Notes: generated by a model not told the origin, from the letters alone. A stretch of 64,000 nt of DNA from Cornus controversa (GCA_026545225.1 CM048850.1:8891001-8955000); one strand, 5' to 3'; positions 21,229 through 33,299 are shown, counted from the first letter of the stretch. A program made the numbers and translations.

Positions 21229-21518
21229 TTAAGTTGCCTTTTCTTTTCAACAAGGATTAAACTGCTTCAAGTTGTATTTGTGAGTATCACTTATGTTTCT
21301 GCATGGATCAGCGATATAAGTAAATTGAATCCTACATTTCATCTCGTGGTTAGATTAGTGCTACCTACTTCTACTTTGGCAAATGCAGCTCACTTTTAAT
21401 TTTGTTGCATCATTTTAATGATATTTTTTTTGCTGTCTTTTTTTTTTTTGGGTCCTCATCCAACTTTAAAGTGACAGATGAATCACTTTTAGGTGATTGT
21501 ATTGACAGTGGGCTTTAT

Positions 21519-21883
21519 CCTATGAAGCACAAATACTTCCCCGGAGGTGCCGTGGTCGTATCGGATACGTATCCGATACGGATACGGCCGGACACGTATC
21601 GGATACTCCTGGAAAGTATTCATTTTTTTTAAATAATTTTTTTATTTTCGGATATGGCAGGATACGTGGTGGATACGGCAGGATATGTGGTAGATACTTC
21701 TCGGATACGTTTGAATTTTTTTTTTTTTTAGAGATGTTAGCCATATTGTAATATTAAAATTTAAAAAGCTTAGTTGAAGTGTGGGGCTTAATTTGTAATA
21801 AATCAAAAGATCTTTAATGTTAAGAAAAAAAGATCTTTTAAGTTAAAACTTAAAACTTAATTTGTGTTCTATTAAATTTTTTG

Positions 21884-21936
<53 letters not shown>

Positions 21937-22024
21937 CTGTATCCCGCCGTACCCGTATCCTAATTTTTTGAGATTTGCCGTATCTGTATCGTATCGTATC
22001 CGTATCCCGTATCCAAGAGACTAT
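21519..22024. mobile_element. Insertion rich in GTATCCGATACG palindromes
   Basis: About 500 bp absent from the homologous positions near 19145, 36160 and 62105. Both ends are dense in GTATC/GATAC words in both orientations (e.g. CGTATCGGATACGTATCCGA near 21557), separated by an AT-rich middle with a (TA)n tract at 21889-21931. A short stretch of target present in the other copies (TAACCTTCCAGTTCTCC...) is missing here. It is probably a nonautonomous DNA transposon; I cannot define its TIRs or target duplication. Confidence 0.55.
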
Positions 22025-23413
22025 GATGCTTCTCTACTACATGGTATATGAAACTGTATCTATGACATGAGACTTACAAATACCCATGTTGTTAAACTTC
22101 ACCGTTCTTAGCATTTTGATATCTTATGATTTAAATTTTCATGTTGTAGATGAAAGGATTAGCCACTATAAGCATGTTTAACTATCGATGGGTGTCATGC
22201 TTAACAATTATATTCTTAACCTATAAATATCTTTTAAAATATAAAAGGGTATAATTGTAAATTTATTAAAATAGTTTCCATTTCTTAAATTTCCCAAACA
22301 TGATTACTATTATTTCCTTTCTTTTCCATCATTAATCAACCAAACATGATAATAAGTTAATACTATTCTTCCTTTTCATTTTATTTCTTTTCCCTCATAA
22401 CTAATGTTATCATTTCTTTTCCTTTCCCTCGTACCAAACATAGCCTTAGAGAACTCAAATATGGAACTTCTCGAGGGTGTGGACGTTGGTGTGAAATCAA
22501 ACAAATTGAAGGTTATAAGACTTCACATTTAGTCTCATGTATATATTGTTTGTTTCTTAAAATTAAAACACAAAAAAACAAAAAGAAAGAAAGAAAAACT
22601 ATGGGGTCAATTTGTGTGATTGTATATTTTTCGAAGGAACAAAATATTGTAGAGACAAGTACTGAAGTTAGTAATGAGGACCGGCGACCTACGGTTTCCG
22701 TTTTCTCTCTCTCTAAAAGCATGGTGTATCAGACCCTTTGTTTGTTTTCTCTCTAAAATATCTTGTAGCTCGTTCTAGAGAGAGGAACAAAAATGTAAGA
22801 TTTTCCGATAGAAAACAAAGTCCGCTCCAGTTTTTATCTTCTACTGTGGGAAAAAAATTGATCACAAAACACGTGAACATTGATATCGGTCGGTTTTGAT
22901 TTTTCTCCTGATCGATTTCTACAAGCTTGTTGCTCATTAAATGGGTCACCGAAACTATTACTCACATGTATACAACTTGCTTGAATTTTCCAAGAAAAAA
23001 ATGATATTATTTGGTTTCATCTCTTCTGATTTATTGAAGAGAAATAGAAAAAAAAAAAAATTCAGAAATTTGTTGTTTAATAGTTTATTGAAAACGTTTG
23101 AAGAGAACAGGCTCTCTTTGATTGTACACTTTTTTTGTAATTGTTTGTTCTTTTTTAATTGTTAAAACCACAGAATTTGAATTAGGCTGAAAATAATTTT
23201 ATGTTAGTAATAAACTATATAACATTATGTTGTGAGACCCATCACCTTACTCACATAACAATAAAATTAAATTACCCATTATTATTTTTCAATAATTGAA
23301 CCAAACACAATCTCAAGCTTCGGACAAAAAATGAAAGAGAAAATACTAATGTTTCTTGGAAGAGTGCTAGTGGTAGTCGCTTGAGGGACTGTCCTTGTCG
23401 CTACACTTATTGG

Positions 23414-23834
23414 TGGAAATTAATAACAAAAATTAAATATTTTTCTGTAATAAATATCCTACTTTTTCATAAATCAATATATCCTTCTAGTTCTTAAGTA
23501 TTTACATTAGTGCCATCAACAAACAAATAAAACTATTTATAAAAGAAAAATATGATAAATATATAAATATGTTCTTTAATTCAATTAACCATAATTACAA
23601 AATTTTAAAATTATATAGGAAATGATTATAATAAGTATATAGATTATTAAAAATATTTAAAAGCAAGATAATATAAACAAATATTAATAAAAATATTTGA
23701 ATACTTTATATAAATAATTTTATTTGTTTGTTGATGACATCAATATAAATACTTTAGAACTAGAAGGATATATTGATTGATGAAAAAGTAGAACATTTAT
23801 TACAGAAAAATTTAATTTTTGTGATTAATTTTTA
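23414..23834. mobile_element. Long-TIR MITE
   Basis: Inverted arms of roughly 125-130 bp (about 23414-23545 and 23707-23834) around an AT-rich centre. The left arm contains ACAAAAATTAAATATTTTTC and CAATATATCCTTCTAG; the right arm carries their reverse complements. No coding capacity. A second copy at about 63543-64000 is cut by the window end. Confidence 0.7.
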
Positions 23835-23880
23835 CTAGAGCGATTGTGTAAGAAGAGTCGCGTGACCCCGTCTTGTATGA

Positions 23881-24003
23881 CATCTCTCTCCACATAAAAC
23901 ACGTGAATGACCCCGTCTTGTATGGCTTTACATTATATATATTGTTGAATGTAAAGCCATACAAGACGGGGTCATTGACGTGTTTTATGCGGAGAGAGAG
24001 ATG
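23881..24003. repeat. Near-perfect hairpin, 54-56 bp arms
   Basis: Left arm 23881-23934 and right arm 23948-24003 pair with about two mismatches and one 2-nt bulge, around a 13-nt AT-rich loop. Arms include ATGACCCCGTCTTGTATGGC and its complement. Single-arm relatives lie at about 24148-24200, 24320-24362 and 37835-37965. It could be a foldback MITE or a small-RNA precursor. Confidence 0.75.
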
Positions 24004-24960
24004 CTAGAGCATTGACTTGGAAGTTTCCTATTCCATTGGAAGAAGACCCATATTAAACAGCTGACCAAACTCGCTAGGGGTCATTGGTGTGTCCTGCGGA
24101 AGGACAAGATATACCAAAGGGTACCATGTGAAATCAAAACAACACTTCTATATGTTATCTCTCTCCACATGCAAAACAACACGCCTTGTATGGTTGGGCA
24201 TTTCATTCAACGAAATGTGAAATCTGGGATTCTGATCATAAACCTGACCTTAGTATTTTTCTTCCAATTTCAAATATATATATATATATACACACAAATA
24301 CACACTTCTGTATGTTCTATCTCTCCACACAGAACACGCCAATGACCCCACCTTGTATGGTTGGTTATTCCATTCACAAATTAAATCAAAACCTACTAAT
24401 TTCGTTATGTTAGTTACTAGGAACATAAGTTTTTTCTTTAATTCTCATATTTTTAGATGCTTGAGGCTGTTTTTGGTTCAATTGTTGGAAGATAATTGTT
24501 AACAATTACCAAAGCATAAATTAACAGTTGTGAAAGAACTCAAGCAGAGCCTGTTCTCTTAAAACGATTTTCAGAAAACTATTAAACAACAATTTTCTGA
24601 ATTGTTGACTCTCTCTCTCTCTCTTTTTAATATGAAAAACTGTTCTGATCAAACTAATCAACCAAACACACCATTTTATTTTCATACTTGACATGAATAC
24701 CTTTTTGTACAGTATTTTTGTTTTATATAGTTGATACTTGAGATAAAACTGAATATATGGAGGGTAACTTTTGTAAATCTAGAAGGACAAATGAGGATGT
24801 AATAAGGATTGAGAATCAAGAGGTACAAAAAAGTAACATTTTTGTTATTTAAGATGGGCTAAATGGAAGTGTGCATCTATAAAAAATTCATAGAATCAAT
24901 GCAGGATAGGTTAAATGGAAGTGTGCATCTATTATATTGTGTGATATGCATATCTCCTTA
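24004..24960. other. Spacer, unit A
   Basis: No gene recognised. It holds repeats related to the hairpin (CTTGTATGGTTGGGCATTTC near 24183), an (AT/AC)n stretch near 24278-24300 and a CT microsatellite at 24608-24624. Positions from about 24295 to 25255 are missing from the homologous place in unit B (near 38075). Confidence 0.5.
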
Positions 24961-24967
24961 TGATTAA

Positions 24968-25203
24968 AAAGGAAGTTTTATCGAACAACTATTACACCAG
25001 TCATATTTTATGCTACCGAATGTTGGCCAGCTAGGCAACAATATTTGCATAAAGTGAGTGTTGCAGAAATGTAAATGTTGAGATGGATAGGAAGTAAGAC
25101 TAGAAATGATAAAATTAGAAATTAACACATTCGGGAGATGGTTGGAGTAACAGCTATTGGAGATAAAATAAGTGAAAATCAATTTGAAAAGGCACAAAAT
25201 ACT
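24968..25203 (+). pseudogene. LINE reverse transcriptase C-terminal fragment
   Basis: Plus-strand translation gives FYRTTITPVIFYATECW, HKVSVAEM(stop)MLRWIG and KTRNDKIRN(stop)HIRE...GVTAIGDK. This is the conserved end of plant non-LTR retrotransposon ORF2 (FYR.TIRP..LYG.ECW..... HKM.VAEMRMLRWM.G pattern). Two in-frame stops and the short length make it a dead 5'-truncated copy. No poly(A) tail or target duplication was identified. Confidence 0.8.
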
Positions 25204-25258
25204 TGACCTACTGCACAAAAAAGGGTTTAGAAATGAACACAATTTTATTTTAATACTT

Positions 25259-25560
25259 GACCTAGTGCACAAAAAATGGCTTTGATAAGTTAAGTACATA
25301 ATTAGAAGGAAAGGAGGAAATGCGCGCTGATCATTGATTTTCTTTTATAATTGGAAAAGTATTTCATACTTTTCTTTCACAATCATACAAATTGACTCCC
25401 TAGTCTTTCTTTCTTTGAATAAATTTGTCCAGGTTTGAAAAAACATTGATCTCCTACAATAATACATGAGACACCAAAGTGTGAACTAGTAGTCCTAATC
25501 AATTTGTTTGCATTAATTGACTCCAAAGTCTGCACCTCGTGTTTTTTACTTTTACTTTTT
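25259..25560. repeat. Duplicated MMP-C upstream segment (unit A)
   Basis: Matches 38090-38378 almost exactly, i.e. the sequence lying 120-400 bp upstream of the MMP-C TATA box. In unit A it joins X-LTR sequence at about 25560 and the MMP-C equivalent is absent. Marks the left edge of a deletion. Confidence 0.8.
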
Positions 25561-25565
25561 GAATA

Positions 25566-27763
25566 TTTTTTTTGTAATCCTATCATGCCTCCTTTATATA
25601 TATATTAAGTACCCCACCATGTAATTGACAATCCACACATGCCTCCTTTACTAACCTTAAATATCTTATTAGATATTGGCAATCTCGACATGCCTCCCCT
25701 ATCCATATTAACTACCCTATCGGCAATCCTGACATACCTTCCTAATTAACTTGAAATATATATATAAATGTATACAAATCATTTTCTTATTTATCTCATG
25801 TTTCCAAAACAGAAGTCATCCTATATACCGTCTCAATTCAACCTCTATCACACAAGTTTAGAACCTATTTCTAAGTTAAAACCAAAGTCATAAATACAAT
25901 ACCCTATTAAACCTAGGCAATCTTGACATGCCTCCTATACTATCCTTAAATACCTTATTAGGTATTGGTAATCTTGACATGCCCCCTGGAAATCCTTACA
26001 TGTCTCCCTAACCTTAGATACCTTATTAGGTACTGGTAATCTGGACATGCCTCCTAGCAATCCTTACATGCCTCTACAACTAACCAATTAAACTAAAATC
26101 AAAGATCTAACCTACTTAGCAAATTAATTAAATCTAACAGAAATTCAATCACCATAATAAAATAACTCATACACAAGTAAACTAATATCAAGTATATCAT
26201 AAACAATTATGATTTCAAAGAATACAATTAAGGAAGAAAAAATAATATAACCAACAATTATATGAGCAAGCACACAACTAAATCTCCAATATACCTAAAT
26301 TATCGAGGGAGTCTAAACCTAGCTCTAACCTAGGTTTCCGGGCCTATTTTGTTCCTAAAAACTCTATTTTGTTCCTGAAATTTTTTGAAATTTTAAAAAT
26401 ATTTTCCAAATAAAAGAAAATGAAAACCCAATCTTGAGGCATACTTTTAAAACCAATTTAACCACGAGGGAAGCGCATTTCCACTTGAAACTTAAAACCC
26501 AAGTGTATTCTATTCCTAAAAGGTTACCTAAATGTTTTTAGAATTTTCTGGAATTTAAAAATAATTTTAAAAATAATTTTTCTAATTTAAAAATCAATTT
26601 AGAAAAATTGAAAAAAATAAAAAATAATCTGGACTTGGCCAAGAGGTAGGCACGGTGAGTGGGGATTGTTGCCGCCAGCGCAGGTAGCACGCACCCCCAC
26701 ACGCCGGACGTGCGTGTAGGGGGCATTGCCCCTTTCTTCTTCTTCCTATTTTTTTTTCTTTTTCCCTGTAACTTACGAAAAGCCATGGAGTCCAAGTTTT
26801 TCGGCCACTTCCGGGCACTAAATCGTGCGTATGAATATACCATTCAATTTGTCTCGATCTAAGCTACGCATTGGTACCAAAATCACCCCCTCTCGTGGCC
26901 TAAATGAAAAACGCCCAAATTCAAGTTTTAAAAATTTAAAATTTTAAACTCAATTTGCCATCAATCTACCTAACGGTTTGCAACCAAACTTTCAACGATT
27001 ATTCGGGGAAGCAAGAACTACCTATTAATTGGAATAGAAACCTTTTAAAACAACGATTACAACAAAGCCATATCTCATGTATATATATATCCACCTGTAC
27101 AGTCATATATACATGCATATACACTTGAAAAATTTCCCCAAAGCTATACCAAAATTACAGATTTCTCATGTTTAATCCACAAAAACACTAATAGTATGCA
27201 TAATCATTCAATTTCATAATTAAAAATATGAAAACATATTCCAGCAACATGTATATACAAAAAATATATGTCTACAGATTCAAAGGAGAAGACAAGAGTT
27301 CGAACTTGCCTTTTTGACGAACACGAACTCGTCCTGATGAATCCCTTCTTCTCTCCCTCATCTCTTTCGTCTACACTCTTTTTGTCTTAGTGCGTGAAAA
27401 CGAACGACAAAAATCCTAACCTCCTTTTTATTTTCTTTTATTTTTTTTCCAAAAAACTAATTACACTCCAAAATAATAAAAATAAAAATTAACCTAGCCC
27501 ACCAAAATAAGTATACACCTAGCCTAACCATTCCAGCCCAACTCAACCCAAATTCCTTCCTAGCCCAATCTAAAATTAAAATAAAAGAAAATACAAAGAC
27601 TCAGTCCAAATAAAATAAAATAAACTACACCAAAAATATTTAAAGCACTCAAATAAATCTAATTCAACCAATAAAGCCATTCAAAGCACTCAAAGAAATT
27701 TAATTTAACCAATAAATCATTTATATTAAAAATTAAATGACGTCAAAATTACAGGGTATTACA
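25566..27763 (-). mobile_element. X-LTR, reverse, 5'-truncated (start of unit B)
   Basis: Matches about 42000-44173 of the complete reverse copy, so about 640 bp of the TGAAATACC end are missing. It includes the ATGCCTCC/TACCTTATTAGGTA repeat region (25590-26070), the CpG-rich stretch (26632-26740) and the terminal GGGTATTACA followed by CACTC. Confidence 0.85.
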
Positions 27764-28209
27764 CACTCTCTCTCCACACACATTGCACAACTCCTTATTC
27801 CCTACTTACCTACCTCCCTCTATTCACGAAACTCTAATATTCATTGATTCATACTCTTTTATTCTTTTATTGTGCAGTTGGTATTACACATACAAACATG
27901 CACATATACACACACTGATGGACCGTGTCAACCGACTGGTACTCTTAAAGTATCGAGAGTTGTAAAATTTAAGGTAGTTGGGTACCTATTTCGGTCAACT
28001 GAAAAGGAGACTTTTAGCTAGTCGAAAGGATACTTTCAATCGACCGAAACTACATGGCAGTCGGCCGACAGATTTAGGAATCGAATCAAGTATACATCTA
28101 AAGGAAGTAACAGCTGAAGGACCTCTTAAGCCGGCCGATGGTTTAAGGAAGTAACAGTTGAATGACCTCTTAAGCCGACCAATGAAACCATCGGCCAGCT
28201 GAAACTAAG
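27764..28209. other. Spacer with short inverted motifs (unit B)
   Basis: Copy of 1701-2146, with the same GGTCAACTG / GACCGAAA / GTCGGCCGAC motifs and the 44-bp direct repeat. No gene. Confidence 0.5.
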
Positions 28210-29810
28210 TGTGACCCGAGAATTGTCCCTAGAGGGGAGGGGGTGAATAGGGACATTAAGCAAACAATGGAATCTTTTCGGTTTAACTTATTTTGACAAA
28301 AAATTGCTTGAATAGACCTTTGTTAAATACTTGGTGAACTTATGTTAAACACTTGGTGTGTAGACTGATTTAACAAGTAATTATCTTATTCCACAAAAAA
28401 AGTCACATAGACATACTAAAACAATTAAGCATGCATTTATTATTATGGTAAATTCATATGTTCAGTGCATGCTTATTGTGCAATCACAACATATTCAATT
28501 CAACCAATCAATCCACTTATCTTATCATCCTTTGAATGTATAAAATTATATCATCAATAATTCTCATAACATTCATAAACATGCTTATAGTGTGTGGACA
28601 AGTTTATTGCACATTTTATTAGATACACGGTATGCAATTTGATTGAGAAATGGATAATCAAATAAGTTCTCAATCAATCAACATACTCCAAGCAGTCATC
28701 ACATCCTCCTTATGTGAATTAATGCATTTAAACTTATAGCATTCATATATAAAACATATGGAATTTAAACAAATGAAATGTTGTCAAATAAAGAAGTTTA
28801 AGGATAATGCAAACCCAGTGACACCATAATTTTTACATGGTTCGGCCCCTCTTGCCTACATCCATGCCTCAAGAGCACATCTTGAGGTTTTCGCTATAGA
28901 GCTTCCCTTAAGGATGGAAAGAAAACTGTACAATTGCCAAGTGAACCACTTAGGCTTCTTTGCTCCGTGAACAATTCACCGAGATTCCTTGCCAAGCTTA
29001 TGGCTTGGACTTATTTGCTCAATGAAAACTTCACCAAGACTTCTTTGCTAAGCTCATGACTTAGGCTTCTTTGCGAAATGCACCATTTGGTCTTCCTCTC
29101 AAATAGGATGAATAAGAGTTTACGTACAATATAGAATATCCCTTAATAGATAGATATACAAATGATAGATTAATGTAGAATATCCTTCAATAGATAGATA
29201 CACAAATTATAGCTCACATACATAAAGTTAGCAGTGAAACACATAATTGAAAGCTCTTCACTAGAATTTTTCCACTATGAATAATATGCAAGTGTTTGGT
29301 TCAATAGTGGTGACAACCAATGGATGAATGATATGAAGATTTAAGCTCTAAGGTAGCATATACCCATAATATATTATCATGGATGGTTATGGTAGTCTCT
29401 TTCACTTGTATAATGCATATACAAGGTGTATTTATAGTCCAAGAACGAATTCTGGTCATTTGGAAGTGGTCTTATGAAATCTAGTATATTATATATTAAG
29501 TTGACTTACTTGATTACTTAAGTTATTGGAAGAAAGAAAAAGAAAAAGATGACAAAATGTGTGGTTGGATGGGCCAGATGAGGTCAAGACCCCAAGTATA
29601 GAACGGTTAGGGAGTGGATATGGGATGGAGTGGGGTGGATGGTGTGTGAATGAGATTATCATACATGCCTGGAATTTTTGTACATGTTTTTAGGCATCGA
29701 CTTCCATGGTTGGCATGTAGTAGCCTGACTGGATGAGATGGGCGAATAATTTCTTTCTTCCTTAGTGTTTAATGAAATGAACGATGGTTAAGGCCTCTTG
29801 AGCCTCGTCA
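28210..29810 (-). mobile_element. Sirevirus-like LTR remnant (unit B)
   Basis: Copy of 2147-3752: TGTGACCCGAGAATTG start, G-rich GGGGAGGGGGTGAATAGGG, GGTTCGG block near 28842 and reverse TATA near 29420-29440. Noncoding. Confidence 0.65.
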
Positions 29811-30580
29811 TGTAATACCCCAAAATTTGAGGATATTTAATTTGGAGTTAATTATTTAAATTGTTCATTTAGTGGTGTTAATAACTGTTCCTCTTTGTTT
29901 AATGTGGATGTTGATTTGTTGCTAAGTTTTGATTGATTTTAAATGCTTGTGAAATATTTGTTTTAGATGTAAATATTCTTTTAAATATTTTGGTTTGGTT
30001 TTTGTATTGAAATTCCTTGTATTTATTTTAATTATTGTCGGGCTGGGCTAGAGTTTTGGATTTGGGCCACATTTATATGTATATATTTATATATGTGGGC
30101 TAAATATATTTAGGTTTATTATTTGAATTATTTAGGGAATTATTTTATTTTTTTTAGAAAAAAAAATATAGATAAAAATCAGAGAAAAAGAAATTAGGGT
30201 TTAGTCGTTTCTACGCACAGATGGCTTCTACGCAAAGAATTGATAAAATGGTAGGCGCTAGGAAAAGGGAGAAAAGGTGATTTTGCTCAAAATCACAAGG
30301 CAAGTTCAATCTTTTCACTTCCCCTTTGAACTTGTAAATATATATAAATATTTGTATCATTTGATTGCATGCATATACATGTATATACATATAGGTTTAC
30401 GTAATTTGAAATTTTTGCTTAATTGCATGTTAAAAGAATTTTCGTTTGAGAAAATTAAAGTCGTACGCCTTTCCAGAATTTCTTAATGTTGTTATAATTT
30501 TGTTTCAGGATGTATTATTGTTGTACTTAAATTCTACTGTTAATGATCTTTCATATCTGGCCAACTGATATTTCATGTGC
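29811..30580 (+). mobile_element. X-LTR 5' fragment (unit B)
   Basis: Starts TGTAATACCCC and follows the forward X-LTR for about 500 bp, less clearly after 30400. It may end at GATATTTCA near 30578. No matching target duplication is seen, so the right limit is tentative. Confidence 0.6.
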
Positions 30581-30787
30581 CATTATTTCATGCAAGTATA
30601 CCATATACATGACATGTGTAGAATGTTGTGCATAGTTCAGCAATGAATCTATCAATGTCACTGTGGTATTGTAAATATATTCATGGGAAAAATATTTGGA
30701 GGAGTACACTATGATGAACCAACCAACGGATCTTCTCTTTTTCATTAAATCCATTTGAATATGGCTAAGTTTCTTCAATATAAAATA

Positions 30788-31595
30788 GGAAAAATTACAA
30801 ATACAATGACTTTTGGAAGCCAAAGTTAAATGAATTCTTCTAAAACACCAACATGGACATGAAAAAAACTATTCATGCCCAAACTACTCTTACTATTTTG
30901 ATGACCAACAATAAAAAAAAAAATGAACTAAATTTTTATCACCTATTGTCAAAATAGTTTGCACAAAAAATGACACATGCGTGCACAAAGAGTGGTATGT
31001 ACCTTGATGCACAAAAATGGTACCTACATGCACAAAAGTGGTACTTATACATGAAAATATTTTTTATACTTTTTTCTCCCAATTAAACATACTAATATAA
31101 ATGACCTTAGAGTGTTATTCCTTTTCATTTTGTAAATCACGTGGAAATAATTTTATATTTTTTATGCATATATGAAAGTACTCTTGTACTAGTAATCTCT
31201 TAATGACAAATAAGTGTAATTTGAGAGTTTGATCTAACAATCAACACAGATGACTCTACTTGTATATTTGTGGAACAAGAATGACACCTTAACGTCATAC
31301 AAATGTTATTTTAATATGTTTAATTGAAAAAAAAAGTATTAAAAAATTTCCATTCAGGTACCATTTCTGTGCATGTAGGTATCACTTTTTTGGAGACCAT
31401 TTTGACGGCCGGTGATTAAAATTTAGTTCATTTTTTTTTTTTATCATCGGTCGTCAAATATTTGAATAAAATGAACAATGTTTTTTTCATGTTCACTTCT
31501 GCATTTTAGGGGAATTCATTTTTTAAAATTTTATGACTTTGAGTTCATGTATTTGTAAATTAAGCTTCAAAAGTTCATGTATTTGCAATTTTTTC
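30788..31595. mobile_element. Mutator-like MITE with long TIRs
   Basis: 808 bp flanked by the 9-bp direct repeat TATAAAATA (30779-30787 and 31596-31604), the size typical of Mutator insertions. The ends GGAAAAATTACAAATAC and GTATTTGCAATTTTTTC are inverted. Inverted similarity extends inwards for about 200 bp (e.g. ATGAACTAAATTTTTATCAC against its complement near 31410-31435). No transposase. Unit D carries it with a solo X-LTR inside; unit A has lost the left half. Confidence 0.8.
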
Positions 31596-31604
31596 TATAA
31601 AATA

Positions 31605-31979
31605 TTTTCACCGTTAGGTCTTTCTAATTTAAAGGGAAACACAGTGGTTTGACTTCCTAATCCGAATAGAGAAAACACAGTTGGCTTGATAAATCGTGTG
31701 AGTTGTGTTTTTTATAGGGCTAATATTGAAGATCATAGCCATTTATTTTTTTATTGCACCAATTGCCCTTAGAATTTGGAGATTCATTGCCTCAAAATGT
31801 ACGTTCTCTTCAGTGTGCTTCATTGTTTATTTGACATTGTTCAATGGGGTACAGGTTTTTCCAATTTGAGAGGTGGTTACCTATTGTAGTTATTATTTAC
31901 TCAGCTGGTTCCTTGTATAGCTTTGCTGGCAAGTCACAAAAACTTGAATAGATGTAACAAGATTTGGATAATGACCATC

Positions 31980-32023
<44 letters not shown>

Positions 32024-32215
32024 GTATGCAGTTAATCTTCCATTGAAAATCATTTATTTCGGACATAACAAGCCGCTAGTACGTACAACTCTTAGTTGTT
32101 GAATACAGGTTTATCACCCATATATACTTATTTTCTTTTTCTCATAGTAACGTTCTTATGATAACCAAAAAAAAAAAAAAAAATAGAACATCATAGAACT
32201 ATATCATATATAGTA
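31605..32215. other. 3' flank of MMP-B
   Basis: Noncoding; copy of 4686-5272. Includes (AT)n at 31982-32020 and the GGTGATAAACCTG block (reverse strand) shared with the MMP-C 3' region. Confidence 0.6.
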
Positions 32216-33211
32216 CTAATTAACCCATGGCTTTACCTTGTACTTAAGAATACAAGGCGCGTATACCTTGGATATCATCAGTATGCAGATCCCTTTTATA
32301 GTTCCACCAGAAAACGTTGCATACGTAATGGCATTCAGATCTGCATTGTGATCAAGCCCAAGAAGATGCCCTATCTCATGAACTGCAACAGATTCCAAAT
32401 CTATTTGGTTGTTGTTTATCGGATTGGTGCTCTAATTCCCATCAGCATCATAGTGGAACCATCCTTTTGTTGGCGGAAAAGCATGAGCCAATGTGCCAAA
32501 TGGACCATCAAATGCTTTCTCATTGCCATCGCCATGATTACCGCGATGGAACCCAATAACAATATCCCCAGTTGCACCTTGGGGAGCTTCCTGAAATGTG
32601 AATTGGCTCACAACTTGCCTTCTCTTAAAACCTTGCAAGCACACCGACCTCAGTACTTGCAATTGCAAAACTTGGGCACTGGATTGGAAGCTATAAGTGA
32701 GACGAGTTTTTGTGGAAGGCCACTTTGGCATTCCTAGCAAGACTGCGTATTGAGCAACCATGTTGAAAAGTTTGGGCTATTTCATTTTTCTGCTTGACAT
32801 TGAATTTGTGGCATTGACAACATCATGCCTGCCACATCTTGTGAGCATCATTTGTTGAACGATTTTGGAGTCTAAATTTTTGGTGACCTTCAAGTGATAG
32901 TTTGATTGGTATGCTCTCACTGCATACTCTAAAAGGGCATCGAATTGATCGTCATTTGCATGATGGGTTGCAGTAGTCTTTGAATCATGATGATCAGTAG
33001 CATAGTTCAGGTAGCCAAACTTCTCAAGATAGCGTTTGAGCTCATGAAGGCCTTTCACTATCTGGCCCTTGTGGCATCCCTCCAAGTGCTGGAGGAACTT
33101 GAAGGCATTTCCGGGAGGTATGGTGTGATCTTTAGATTCAATAGTAGTGATAGGTATTGTCACAACAAGGAGGAGGGAAGCTCCTAAAACAAGAGAGAGA
33201 TTAGGAGCCAT
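32216..33211 (-). pseudogene. MMP-B, matrix metalloproteinase pseudogene
   Basis: Same family and layout as MMP-C: start ATG at 33211, signal peptide MAPNLSLVLGASLLLVV, prodomain, cysteine switch, catalytic domain with HEIGHLLGLDH. Disabling changes are: a Gln codon turned TAG after SSRKMK (stop at 32779-32777), a Trp codon turned TAG after YDADGN (stop at 32434-32432), and the 1-nt C-terminal frameshift shared with MMP-A. The cysteine switch is also altered (TRCGRHDV instead of PRCGxPDV), and the Met-turn has Thr for Met. The promoter TATA box (33300-33307) remains, with an X-LTR 50 bp upstream. Confidence 0.93.
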
Positions 33212-33299
33212 AATATAATTAATATCCTAAGTTTGTTTGTTGTAGCAACAGAAGGCTTTGTGTTGGTGTTGTGTATGTATTGGAGTCTTGAAGACTAAT

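Larger units (their letters stand above)
20625..23062. repeat. Local tandem copy of LTR end, MITE and spacer
   Basis: Second copy of 18233-20219: X-LTR 3' end (to 21014), MITE (21019-21228), then spacer. It resembles the right end of unit D (61200-63186) more than its neighbour, for example in the shared TTCAGAAATTTG continuation and a GG instead of AG upstream of the MITE. It carries a private insertion at about 21519-22024. Confidence 0.75.
400..25560. repeat. Segmental duplication unit A
   Basis: First of three tandem homologous units. Its left part, 400-1700, matches 26490-27763 and 42855-44173. The blocks 2147-5270, MMP-A and 16140-20620 match the same order in units B and D. It differs by the Sirevirus in MMP-A, a second copy of the spacer at 20625-23062, and absence of the plus-strand MMP gene found in unit B. 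Unit edges are approximate because they fall inside X-LTR sequence. Confidence 0.8.
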
